Assembly (NCBI GenBank): GCA_910586105.1
Contig: CAJUGU010000065.1
Coordinates: 1-20,192 of the forward strand
DNA from: an uncultured Eubacteriales bacterium
Lineage (GTDB): Bacteria > Bacillota > Clostridia > Oscillospirales > Butyricicoccaceae
Reading direction: 5' to 3'
DNA: 20,192 nt
Shown here: positions 7,301-13,602 of the stretch, piece after piece
Position numbering within the stretch: the stretch's first letter is position 1
Layout: every line of letters begins with the position of its first letter
Notes under the pieces: generated by a model
The model's input: only the letters and a program-made list of their open reading frames with translations
The model's database searches: none
What the model was told of the DNA's origin: nothing
Made by a program: the position numbers and the translations under genes

Positions 7301-9021
7301 AGGTAACGGTCGACAAGATCAAGGTTGCCTGCATCGGCGACAGCATCACTTTTGGTTCGCAGTCGGGGGGCCCTGTAGCAGACGCGGATAAGTATCCGGC
7401 AAAGCTGCAAACACTGCTGGGCAGCAACTATGAGGTGCGGAACTTTGGCGTAAGCGGAGCTACCATGCTGTATGATGGACTGGATAGCAGCTCAAAGAAG
7501 GGGTATGTCACTACTTCGGAATATCAAAGCAGTCAGGCGTTTGCACCGGATATCGTTGTGATCATGCTGGGTACGAACGATTCCAAGAAGATCAACTGGG
7601 ATTCAATGCAGGGCCAATATTTAGACGATGCGCTGCGCTTGGTGGAAAGTTTCCGTGATCTGGATTCGAGCCCGACGGTTTATCTGGCTACTTCGCCAAC
7701 GGTTGTTGACAGCAGCAATAATTATGGGATCCAGGCAGATGTTGTTCATGAGCAAATCGTGTATCTTCAGAGACAGGCCGCATTGATTGCGGAGACTGGT
7801 TTCATTGATGTACACACAGCTACTTCCGGTGCAACGACAAGCACTTTCCCGGATAAGGTGCATCCGAATGCAGCCGGTTATGTCTGGATCGCAGAGGCGA
7901 TTGGGAATGCCATCCAGGCACAGACAGTACCGAAGGCGTCTGCGATTACAAATGTCCCAGGCATCGAGCTGACCGAAGCGCAAGCGGCAAATCCGCCGCT
8001 GTTTGTCGAGGTCGCATATGCGGATCAGACAAAGGGCATTGCGCAGGTTGAATGGAATGATGCACCAAGCAATGGTACGCTGGAGGGTAAGCTCAAGGGG
8101 CTTAACACAGTGGTCACGGCTACAATAACTACTGATGCAGACTACTCTTCCGATCTGCAAAAAGCTGTTGATGAACGCAACGCCGAAAAAGAAAAGTATT
8201 CCTATCCCCTCAGCAGCGACGGTTCGGTCGGCACTTACGGGCAAGACGAGTTTGACGCATGGGAAGAAGCCTTGACCGAGGCGGAGAAACTTGTAGAGAA
8301 CGGTTCGGTCAGCTATTTGCAGATGAACGCAGCCCTCGAGGATATCGACGACGCAAAAGCCGCGTTTGATGATTCGCATGTCCTGTCAGAGCGGGGAACG
8401 GATTATTATACTTATCGCGATTTTGAAAGTGAAGAAGTTGGTGCGTTCGTGCCCTATGGCTTCGAGGACTTTAAGGTAAACAATGGCGGCGCAGTTCAAA
8501 TTGCAGAAGAGGAAGGAAACCGGTTTGTGCGTCTTACCACGGGCGAAACAAAGGGATATTCCAATTTGTTCTTACCATATTCAAAGGGGCTTACAGCGTC
8601 AGGGAGCGAACGGGTTATAATAGAACTTTCTGTTCGATTCAATGAGGAGCTTCAGTTTGCTAACGTAATAATGCCGACAAACAAGGATAAAAACACTGGT
8701 GGCAATTTTATCATGACGGTACAGTTTGAAAATTCCAACAAGCAACATAAAATCGTTATGAAAAATTCAGCAGGGACAGCAAAGGTTGCGGACTTTTCAT
8801 ATGACGAATGGCATGATTTAAGGATTGTTGCAGATATGGTAACGGAAACATACGATTTATATTTGCGCGGGCCGAATGAGGATGAATATCAGTCCATTCA
8901 GACTGGATTTGCGTTCCGCACAAAGAACAGTACGCCAATTACCGGTCAGACATTTGGCATTGACAATTTCGCAAATGGCCAAGTCGATTACGACAATTTC
9001 AAGGTTTACATCGAAAAGTAA
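1318..9021 (+). CDS. SLH-anchored GH115 alpha-glucuronidase / SGNH esterase, multidomain surface protein
   Basis: Predicted to be exported and held on the cell wall, where it would remove (4-O-methyl)glucuronate from xylan and probably an ester group too. Domains, by approximate residue: signal peptide 1-25 (cut after AFA); SLH domains 34-84, 90-141 and 150-208; acidic and Pro/Ser/Gly-rich linker to 360; Ig-like domain 361-441; family 115 hydrolase 451-1082, with the markers SVQYRGIFLNDEE (from 607), LKGNYIWPAM and GMRGAHDEP (743-751); GH115-type C-terminal and carbohydrate-binding-like beta domains 1215-1375 and 1425-1615; FIVAR-like helices 1625-1702; beta-sandwich 1703-1905; Ig-like 1912-1999; SGNH/GDSL hydrolase 2001-2203, with Ser2009 (GDS), Asn2087 (GTND), Asp2179 and His2182 (DKVHPN); then Ig-like, FIVAR-like and a second beta-sandwich to 2567. 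The ATG at 1318 is chosen over an upstream in-frame TTG (1222) because it opens a classic signal peptide and has AAGGAAG at 1301-1307. Acetylxylan esterase activity is inferred. Confidence 0.9.
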   Translation: MKKKLLAMLLSAVILLSVLNLTAFAADPVRSAGGYSDIASHWAKQAIETWSDRGLVTGSGGKFRPDASISRAEVAQIITKLLNLNERAANTFMDLPESEWYTDAMLKCAAAGIMSGDGRNMYPTRPMTRQEVMVVLGNALCIAQGSASGLSVFPDAGEVDSWAAGMVAALTQRGMVGGTSVGLLAPKNPLTRAEIVSILDRAVSQYITTSGSYSVAGSDGIVLVTAGGVTLSGSMTGEILIGQGAAKGSVVLDNVAAGSLKISAPGVTVDVNRSQIGNTKVADGAADVVINVDKPSSIGSEDVLPDTEINREEDGDPDSNAEEEDKATRPSKPATPSKPGGSGSKPGESENPNPPEGGIIIATIPDIGSLEGSTDVLVETTPSGVEIRAVSSDPSVVSVTVEGNALHLTAVGAGTATITVTATAAGYTTGTVTFTVTVPEEEEPPVETSGFVVFDGTNVPDIYVGTDDHTQVARAAGDLQEDVVRVTTKRPELLNDAATLGSNAIIIGSVEKSSVIQSLMDDGKLDEAKMLTGKWESYVIKIVENPLPNVENALVIAGSDMRGAIFGIYDVSEQIGVSPWYFWADVTPAVQNRIVIDEPLKQEGEPSVQYRGIFLNDEEKLGRWSKNVFGDTTQMGAKTYAKVFELILRLKGNYIWPAMHVDSFNNTAENITTAQEYGIVVGSSHCDMLLRTNIHEWSNWCKAKGYTGDGAQYDYTRNKEHLLEYWRENIVRHQNTEAQWTLGMRGAHDEPFTTANIKNSTFDYLIPDGVADTEENRKAYLLMEIINEQQKLLREVLGEEKYERSFQAFIPYKEVLPIYNNNHFTLPDNVTVIWCDDNHSFMRRLPDEAEAVRDGGNGLYYHVSYWAPADQSYMWLSSAPLALIGEELDKSYESGIQKAWVLNVGDIKPQENEMTFFIRYGWDVGKYKNDSRQFLADYLGGAFGEEHADEIADILTTFYQQTNVRKLDHMRLGIFDQTYYGDEAAKRMAVYRDLYERTQRIYSSLPARLKDGFYELVQCKINWAYYVNQAFYYADRSNLSYDQGRMASADAFLALSQAADQAKKNEIATYGELQSGKWYNFIDPETAPPPVITQLPAGSPALVLGDPEMGVIVDSEPEEQDGSALSFSPYSMEGKWIDIFNRGAGSFGWTASADQSWVQLSASSGTVNDETRIWVTVDSPASHMGQSATITVSRTDGDETKEIEVSVESVQTGITGRYVEADGYVSMEAEHYSRLNNAGSKTWETFTDLGRGFSGDAIRAYDPALGSCENPSSGPSTEYDFHLTSSGTFPLEIYRLPTLNSKGRVRFAYSIDGGAPVVIESEAADEGQGTIWVTNLFRQIEKHVVTLPNLSAGNHTLKLWMVDNYIVIDKMVIYTGEDGVIPTALGPDESYHSEFNTGFMASVPSLLRSSTAAEPKDIPAQWGAGAFVENGGKVSIEAEYAMENVLESVDEITADMAAYTVSKKSAAEAAGRIPNEWRLTQSDTGMAMRLPDLGAQCTTAQEFPVLSPELSYKINFTTTGKYNVYVRWRFVDDASDSIRGGLDRTYTTTTFDGGSYKTSGYFSNNTDEKWHWQKVGHVNVNAAGERTFSLWMREDGLYIDRIYLTTADSAPTDASWVPSLRSEGFAGQYLAVQIANRETEIGSIPVGTTAGTYTQAGYDAVMAAIDAAKELTKKDDLTEAEASAALAAIDAALAELDKTLQLRSNTTEYLAYRDFEDDTADKRPYGFEIEGALTGNYTVMREDGQNYVRLTTPSGGGKVNLRLPFTPAFQQAASGEKLIIEYRARFNSQNGQFANACMPVFSNNSYVCQVAFENDKQIHQVKADNSGKKTNVKEFTYGQWNSYRLELDQEAGTYALYMDGEKIVENYGFRSKPANASIISMRFGVDGQSNVSVDFDDYKVYSSASVIDSTEPNNIAAVTPVVKKVPIGTTKANAQSSLPDKVTVTLGDRSTRELDVTGWTCDTYDADIAGTYTFTAALTLADGVTNTNNKTAKAEVTVDKIKVACIGDSITFGSQSGGPVADADKYPAKLQTLLGSNYEVRNFGVSGATMLYDGLDSSSKKGYVTTSEYQSSQAFAPDIVVIMLGTNDSKKINWDSMQGQYLDDALRLVESFRDLDSSPTVYLATSPTVVDSSNNYGIQADVVHEQIVYLQRQAALIAETGFIDVHTATSGATTSTFPDKVHPNAAGYVWIAEAIGNAIQAQTVPKASAITNVPGIELTEAQAANPPLFVEVAYADQTKGIAQVEWNDAPSNGTLEGKLKGLNTVVTATITTDADYSSDLQKAVDERNAEKEKYSYPLSSDGSVGTYGQDEFDAWEEALTEAEKLVENGSVSYLQMNAALEDIDDAKAAFDDSHVLSERGTDYYTYRDFESEEVGAFVPYGFEDFKVNNGGAVQIAEEEGNRFVRLTTGETKGYSNLFLPYSKGLTASGSERVIIELSVRFNEELQFANVIMPTNKDKNTGGNFIMTVQFENSNKQHKIVMKNSAGTAKVADFSYDEWHDLRIVADMVTETYDLYLRGPNEDEYQSIQTGFAFRTKNSTPITGQTFGIDNFANGQVDYDNFKVYIEK

Positions 9022-9032
9022 ACGAAACAAAA

Positions 9033-9065
9033 GGCGGCGGAGCTGTATGGCTCCGCTGTCTTTTT
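9033..9065 (+). terminator. Rho-independent terminator of the surface-protein gene
   Basis: GCGGAGC (9037-9043) pairs perfectly with GCTCCGC (9050-9056) around a 6-base loop. Four more pairs, including wobbles, extend the stem to 9033-9060, and five T follow (9061-9065). It starts 12 bp after the TAA stop codon. Confidence 0.9.
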
Positions 9066-9067
9066 GC

Positions 9068-9096
9068 TTGTTTCGTACTGCGCCGCGTGATACAAT
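9068..9096 (+). promoter_or_regulatory. Extended -10 promoter of rtcB
   Basis: TTGTTT (9068-9073) and TACAAT (9091-9096) are separated by 17 bp, and TGA directly before the -10 box makes it an extended -10 (TGN) promoter. It sits immediately after the preceding terminator, so rtcB appears to be transcribed on its own. Confidence 0.65.
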
Positions 9097-9133
9097 ATAG
9101 TACGGAATACAGCGCAAGGGAGGCTGAAGGAAT

Positions 9134-10348
9134 ATGTTTGAACTGCAAGGACAATACGCCAGCGCGAAGGTATTCGCCGATTATGCGGACAGCGAATCAA
9201 TCTCGCAGGTAATCAACCTGCTGAACCAGCCCTATGCCGAGGGCAGCCGAATCCGTATGATGCCGGATATCCATGCAGGCGCGGGCTGCACCATCGGCTC
9301 GACGATGACAATAAAAGACAAGGTCTGTCCGAACCTTGTCGGGGTCGATATCGGCTGCGGGATGGAGACGGTCAAACTTCGTGAGAGCCACATTGAGCCG
9401 CAAAAGCTCGACCGTGTGATTCGGGAAGGCGTCCCTTCCGGGTTTGCGGTACGCACCGCAGCGCATCGCTTTGCAAAGGAGATCGATCTTTCCAAGCTCT
9501 GCTGCTTCCATAAGATCCATTCAGCGCGGGCGTTATACAGCGTTGGCACCCTTGGCGGCGGCAATCACTTCATTGAGGCCGACCGCGACGAGGACGGTTC
9601 GATCTATCTGGTTGTCCACTCGGGCAGCCGTCACCTTGGCGTTGAGATCGCGAAATATTATCAGGATGCTGCGTTCCACGCCCTCAGCGCTTATAACAAG
9701 GCGGAACTTGAGGAAGTGATCGCTACGATGAAGGCCGAAGGGCGGGAGAAGGACATCCAAAGCACGCTCAGGGAGATGAAGACTGCAAAGCTGCTCAGCT
9801 GTAAAACGCCGCGCGAACTGGCGTATGCAGAGGGGCCGCTGCTTGAGCAGTACCTGCATGACATGCAGATCGCACAACGATTCGCGGAGCTGAACCGCAA
9901 AGCGATCGTCGACACCATCCTGAAAGGGATGCATGCACATGTTGTAGAACAGTTCACGACGGTGCATAATTATATAGACCTCGATCATGGGATCTTGCGG
10001 AAAGGCGCGGTCTCGGCACAGGAAGGGGAACGACTGCTTATCCCGATCAATATGCGTGACGGCAGCTTGATCTGTACGGGCAAGGGCAATGCGGATTGGA
10101 ATTGTTCCGCGCCGCATGGCGCAGGCCGTCGGATGAGCCGGAGCGCCGCAAAGGAAGCCTTTACCGTTTCGGAATTCAAAAAGGAGATGCAGGGGATCTA
10201 CACCACATCGGTGGGGCGTGGGACGCTGGACGAATGTCCAATGGCGTACAAATCCATGGAAGACATCGTCGGAAACATCGCGCCAACGGCTCAGATCGAG
10301 CGGATCATTCAGCCGATCTATAATTTCAAAGCGGGAGAAGAAGGGTAG
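9134..10348 (+). CDS. rtcB: RtcB-family RNA-splicing ligase
   Basis: RtcB ligases join RNA ends carrying 2',3'-cyclic phosphate or 3'-phosphate to 5'-OH ends. They use GTP and Mn2+ and pass through a guanylylated histidine. This 404-residue protein is full length for the bacterial family and keeps the expected metal and catalytic residues: D72 and C75 in GVDIGCGM, H145 in GTLGGGNHF, H162 in VHSGSR, H278 in TVHNY, and H328 in APHGAGRR, which corresponds to the guanylylated histidine. It also has the early PDIHAG motif and the YTTSVGRG segment near the C terminus. AGGGAGG lies about 10 bases before the ATG. No archease, RtcA or PrfH partner is visible nearby, so its RNA substrate cannot be inferred from context. 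A role in RNA repair is known for the family but is not shown here. Confidence 0.95.
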   Translation: MFELQGQYASAKVFADYADSESISQVINLLNQPYAEGSRIRMMPDIHAGAGCTIGSTMTIKDKVCPNLVGVDIGCGMETVKLRESHIEPQKLDRVIREGVPSGFAVRTAAHRFAKEIDLSKLCCFHKIHSARALYSVGTLGGGNHFIEADRDEDGSIYLVVHSGSRHLGVEIAKYYQDAAFHALSAYNKAELEEVIATMKAEGREKDIQSTLREMKTAKLLSCKTPRELAYAEGPLLEQYLHDMQIAQRFAELNRKAIVDTILKGMHAHVVEQFTTVHNYIDLDHGILRKGAVSAQEGERLLIPINMRDGSLICTGKGNADWNCSAPHGAGRRMSRSAAKEAFTVSEFKKEMQGIYTTSVGRGTLDECPMAYKSMEDIVGNIAPTAQIERIIQPIYNFKAGEEG

Positions 10349-10597
10349 GCATTATGCAGCAGACGGCAGGACGCTGCGCGGGAAGGATCGAGAACGCGGC
10401 AACTGTCGACGGGCTGGACCTTCCGCACGGGAAAGCGAAAGCATCCCGGAAGCGGACGGCTGAATACGGCAGAAAAAGCCGGTCAAACACCGTGCGGCGG
10501 CTGAACATCACCGTTCCGACGGTAGTCACCCTCCGGGCGGCAGTGGGAGCATTTGCGCGTTTTTTAGGATCATTGTGCCCAAATCAGCGGATGCGGA
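10349..10597 (+). other. Gene-free spacer between rtcB and the cobalamin operon
   Basis: I see no supportable gene in these 249 bp. An open frame from 10354 to 10710 has no ribosome binding site, an arginine-rich composition with no recognisable motif, and runs through the operon promoter into the riboswitch. A run of six T (10560-10565) could end rtcB transcription, but the hairpin before it is weak. Base composition here is already close to that of the GC-rich operon. Confidence 0.5.
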
Positions 10598-10626
10598 TTG
10601 ACAGCTGCCGACGGATGCGATATACT
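10598..10626 (+). promoter_or_regulatory. Strong sigma-A promoter of the cobalamin operon
   Basis: A perfect TTGACA -35 box (10598-10603) and a TATACT -10 box (10621-10626) are separated by exactly 17 bp. Transcription should start near 10633, about 45 nt upstream of the riboswitch core, giving a leader of about 410 nt before cbiD. Confidence 0.85.
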
Positions 10627-10679
10627 TTCAACCATGAGGCGCGGATGCGCCTTGCGGGCGGTTGCTGCGCCCGCTGTAC

Positions 10680-10842
10680 GGACTGGGTGCCTGATCCGTC
10701 AGGAGAATAGAGAAACGGGTGTGAGTCCCGTGCGGTCCCGCCGCTGTAACGGGGGAGCCTGCGCCGCAACGAATGCCACTGGGGAACTGGGAAGGCGGCG
10801 GCACAGGCAGCGATCCCGGAGCCAGAAGACCTGCCCACGTCC
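10680..10842 (+). promoter_or_regulatory. Cobalamin (adenosylcobalamin-type) riboswitch aptamer
   Basis: The conserved parts of the B12-sensing RNA appear in order: GGTGCC (10686-10691), GTGAGTCCCG, the GCGGTCCCGCCGCTGTAAC segment (10732-10750), the B12-box core GCCACTGGGG (10775-10784), GGGAAGGCGG, and the closing GCCAGAAGACCTGCC (10821-10835). The outer helix is GGAC (10680-10683) with GTCC (10839-10842), and GGG (10685-10687) with CCC (10834-10836). Two GC-rich hairpins (about 10636-10677) lie before it. It precedes the cobalamin genes, so high cobalamin should reduce expression of the operon. Confidence 0.93.
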
Positions 10843-10847
10843 TGCGG

Positions 10848-10868
10848 GAAGGGGGATGATCCCCCTTC
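10848..10868 (+). other. Strong hairpin just after the aptamer
   Basis: GAAGGGGGA (10848-10856) pairs perfectly with TCCCCCTTC (10860-10868) around a 3-base loop. No T run follows, only CTTCC-type sequence, so it is not a standard terminator. It lies five bases after the aptamer's outer helix and may be part of the switch's expression platform or simply insulate the aptamer. Confidence 0.6.
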
Positions 10869-10981
10869 TTCCAATCGCATACGGCTACGGAATATGGCTG
10901 GTATGCGGAAACAGCTGTGCTTTGCTGCGCGCAAAATTGCGGGGCAGGCACGTGATTCCGTGCGCCGGTCAGATGGGGGAA

Positions 10982-11007
10982 CGTCTCCATTGGACACGGC
11001 GTTTTTT
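10982..11007 (+). terminator. Candidate riboswitch-controlled terminator
   Basis: CGT and TCC (10982-10988) pair with GGA and ACG (10992-10998) around the loop ATT, with one C-C mismatch. Six T follow at 11002-11007. It ends 24 bp before the cbiD Shine-Dalgarno site, the usual place for an attenuator. The stem is modest, and the gap of about 140 nt from the aptamer is long. Between them lies another 7-bp stem, CGCATAC/GTATGCG (10876-10882 and 10901-10907). Confidence 0.5.
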
Positions 11008-11045
11008 GATTCCGAGAAGTTTGGCTTGTGAGGAGGCGGCGAAGG

Positions 11046-12176
11046 ATGGAAGGACCCGGCACCGTTTTCCGGGGCGGCGGGCAGCTGCGGCGCGGCTGGA
11101 CGACCGGTACCTGCGCGGCGGCGGCGGCACGGGCGGCGGCGGAGCTTTTGCTTACCGGGCAGGCCCCGGCGGCGGTGCGGCATGTAACGCCTGGCGGCGT
11201 CCGGCTGACCTTATCCGTCGAAGGCGCGCGGATGGAGGGGCGCGCCGCCGTCTGCGCGATCCGTAAGGACAGCGGCGACGATCCCGACGTGACCAACGGG
11301 ATCCGCATTTTTGCAGCCGTTTCCGCCATTCCGGAAGGCATTGAAATCGAGGGCGGGAACGGCGTTGGCCGCGTGACCCGTCCCGGGCTCCGGTGCGCGG
11401 TTGGCGAAGCTGCGATCAACCCGGCCCCGCGGGAACAGATCCGGCAGGCGCTGCAAGCGGCGTTGCGGGAGCATCCGATGGACGGCGGGCTGCGCGCCGT
11501 GATCTCTGCAGAACGGGGGGAGGAGATCGCCCGGCGCACCTATAACCCGCGCCTTGGCATCGAAGGCGGGATCTCCATTTTAGGCACCAGCGGGATCGTT
11601 GAGCCGATGAGCGAGGCGGCGCTGGTGGAAACCATCCGCCTTGAGCTCGACGCGCATTATGCCGCCGGGCAGCGCGCCGCCTTCCTTTGCCCCGGCAACT
11701 ATGGCGAGGCGTTCGCGCGGGATGCGTTGGGGCTTGACCTGCGGAAAGCCGTGAAATGCTCCAACTTCATCGGCGACGCGCTTGATCACGCCGCCTTCCG
11801 CGGGTTCCCCCGGCTGCTGCTGGTCGGACACGCAGGCAAGCTGGTCAAGCTGGCGGCGGGCGGGATGCAGACCCATTCCGCCGTTTGCGACGGGCGGCGG
11901 GAAATCTTTACCGCGCACGCCGCGCTGTGCGGCGCAGACCGGAAAACGCTGGAGGCGCTGATGGAGGCGGTCACCGTGGACGCGTGCGTCGCCGGGCTGG
12001 AAGCGGCGGGGCTGCGCGGGGCGGTGCTGTCCCGCATCGGACGGGAGATCGAAAACCGGATCGCGCACCGGCTGAATGGGCGCGTCCGAGCGGAATACAT
12101 TATGTTTACCGAGCGCTTCGGCGTGCTGTCGGAATCGGCAGGCGCAAGGGCGCTTTGCGAGGAGTTAAAAGGATGA
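11046..12176 (+). CDS. cbiD: Cobalt-precorrin-5B C1-methyltransferase CbiD
   Basis: CbiD uses S-adenosylmethionine to methylate C1 of the contracted corrin ring in the anaerobic cobalamin pathway, in the cytoplasm. The protein has 376 residues and opens with the family hallmark RRGWTTGTCAAAAA (15-28). Later CbiD-type segments include ISILGTSGIVEPMS, LCPGNYGEAF and LVGHAGKLVKLAAG. I chose ATG 11046, which has AGGAGG (11031-11036) nine bases upstream, over an in-frame GTG at 11028 that lies before that site and would add an arginine run. It is the first gene after the cobalamin riboswitch. Its TGA stop overlaps the start of cbiL by 4 nt, which suggests translational coupling. Confidence 0.95.
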   Translation: MEGPGTVFRGGGQLRRGWTTGTCAAAAARAAAELLLTGQAPAAVRHVTPGGVRLTLSVEGARMEGRAAVCAIRKDSGDDPDVTNGIRIFAAVSAIPEGIEIEGGNGVGRVTRPGLRCAVGEAAINPAPREQIRQALQAALREHPMDGGLRAVISAERGEEIARRTYNPRLGIEGGISILGTSGIVEPMSEAALVETIRLELDAHYAAGQRAAFLCPGNYGEAFARDALGLDLRKAVKCSNFIGDALDHAAFRGFPRLLLVGHAGKLVKLAAGGMQTHSAVCDGRREIFTAHAALCGADRKTLEALMEAVTVDACVAGLEAAGLRGAVLSRIGREIENRIAHRLNGRVRAEYIMFTERFGVLSESAGARALCEELKG

Positions 12177-12850
12177 GCAAATTATTTGGGATCGGCGTTG
12201 GCCCCGGAGACCCCGAGCTGCTGACGCTGAAGGCGGTACGGCTGATTCAGGAATGCAGCGTGCTGGCAGCGCCGGACGGCGAGCGCACAGCGTATCGGAT
12301 CGCGGAGCGGTACGCGGCGGGGAAGCCGGTGGAGTTTTTCGAGCTGCCCATGACGCGCGACCGGCAGACGATGGAAGCCAGCCATCAGGCGGCGGCGGAC
12401 CGTCTCTGCGCGCTGCTCGATCAGGGGGAGGACGTGGCGTTCCTGACGCTTGGCGACCCCGCCATTTATTCGACCTATTGGTATCTGCACCGGCTGGTAA
12501 CGGCGCGCGGCTATGCGGCGGAGCTGGTACCGGGGGTGCCTTCCTTCTGCGCGGCGGCTGCGGCGGCGGGGCGGGCGCTCTGCGAGGGCGGCGAGGCGCT
12601 GCACATCCTGCCCGCGTCGCATGGACACGCGCTTGATTACGACGGCAGCCTTGTGCTGATGAAAGCAGGGCGGTCGATCCTTGACGTGCGGGATGTGTTG
12701 GAGCGCGCCGGGCGGCTGGATGGAACCGTGCTTGTCGAACGGTGCGGCATGGAAGGGGAACGCGTCGTGACCGACCTGTCGGCGCTCGGCGAACCGACCG
12801 GCTATTTTTCGGTCATACTGGCGAAGGACACGGCAAAGGAGGGCGTATGA
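12173..12850 (+). CDS. cbiL: Cobalt-precorrin-2 / precorrin-2 C20-methyltransferase
   Basis: CbiL is the SAM-dependent methyltransferase that adds the C20 methyl group to (cobalt-)precorrin-2. The 225-residue product has the tetrapyrrole-methylase fold: the N-terminal GVGPGDPELLTLKAV loop, the LTLGDPAIYSTYWYL motif characteristic of C20-methyltransferases, and the VPGVPSFCAAAAAAG segment that contacts SAM. The ATG is in the sequence ATGA shared with the end of cbiD, with GAGGAG a few bases upstream, so most earlier in-frame codons belong to the cbiD overlap and are not used. In this anaerobic gene set the substrate is more likely the cobalt form, but sequence alone does not separate CbiL from CobI. 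Confidence 0.93.
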   Translation: MSKLFGIGVGPGDPELLTLKAVRLIQECSVLAAPDGERTAYRIAERYAAGKPVEFFELPMTRDRQTMEASHQAAADRLCALLDQGEDVAFLTLGDPAIYSTYWYLHRLVTARGYAAELVPGVPSFCAAAAAAGRALCEGGEALHILPASHGHALDYDGSLVLMKAGRSILDVRDVLERAGRLDGTVLVERCGMEGERVVTDLSALGEPTGYFSVILAKDTAKEGV

Positions 12851-13602
12851 TTTACTTCGTAGGCGCAGGCTCGGGCGCGCCCGACCTGATTACCGTGCGC
12901 GGGCAGCGGCTGCTGGAGCGCGCGGATACGATCGTATATGCCGGATCGCTGGTGAACCCTGCGCTGCTGGAAGGCCGGAAGCCCGGCTGTGCCGTCTATG
13001 ACAGCGCCAAAATGACGCTCGAAGAAGTGCTTGCGGTGATGATCCCGGCGGCGCGGGCGGGGCAGACCGTTGTGCGGCTGCATACCGGCGACCCGTGCGT
13101 CTACGGCGCGCACCGCGAGCAGATGGACGCGCTCGACGCGGCGGGCATCCCGTATGAGGTGTGCCCCGGCGTATCGTCGTTTTGCGGCGCGGCGGCGGCG
13201 CTCCGGGCGGAATATACATTGCCCGGGGTCAGCCAGACCGTGATCCTGACCCGCATGGAGGGGCGCACGCCGGTACCCGAAGCTGAGCAAATCGAAGCGC
13301 TGGCCGCGCACGGTGCAAGTATGGTAATCTTCCTGTCGGCGGGACGGCTGGACGAGCTTTCCCGGCGGCTGATTGCGGGCGGCTATGCGCCGGACACCCC
13401 GGCGGCGGTCGTGTACAAGGCGACCTGGCCGGAGGAGAAGGTGCTGCGCACGACGGTATCCGGCATTGCGGAAGCGGCGGCGCGCGAGGGGATCGAAAAG
13501 ACCGCGCTGGTGACAGTCGGCGGCTTCCTCGGCGATGGATATGAGCGGTCGAAGCTGTACGACCCCGCGTTCACCACCGGGTTCCGGGAGGGCAAGGCAT
13601 GA
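12847..13602 (+). CDS. cbiF: Cobalt-precorrin-4 C11-methyltransferase
   Basis: CbiF methylates C11 of cobalt-precorrin-4 with SAM. The 251-residue product starts IYFVGAGSGAPDLITV, has the VYAGSLVNPALL segment typical of CbiF/CobM, the RLHTGDPCVYGA motif that lines the SAM pocket, and CPGVSSFCGAAAAL. The C-terminal part ends with TVGGFLG and a short tail, as in the family. The start is the ATG in the ATGA overlap with cbiL. The next gene, cbiG, encodes the enzyme that acts immediately after CbiF's usual substrate in the anaerobic route, so the local order follows the chemistry. Confidence 0.94.
   Translation: MIYFVGAGSGAPDLITVRGQRLLERADTIVYAGSLVNPALLEGRKPGCAVYDSAKMTLEEVLAVMIPAARAGQTVVRLHTGDPCVYGAHREQMDALDAAGIPYEVCPGVSSFCGAAAALRAEYTLPGVSQTVILTRMEGRTPVPEAEQIEALAAHGASMVIFLSAGRLDELSRRLIAGGYAPDTPAAVVYKATWPEEKVLRTTVSGIAEAAAREGIEKTALVTVGGFLGDGYERSKLYDPAFTTGFREGKA

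Noticed and set aside
10349..10600. A decayed prfH gene that would pair with rtcB as an RNA-damage repair unit
   Set aside because: No GGQ motif or release-factor-like sequence appears in any frame.
10354..10710. A 118-codon open frame downstream of rtcB
   Set aside because: It has no ribosome binding site or known motif and runs through the operon promoter and into the cobalamin riboswitch.
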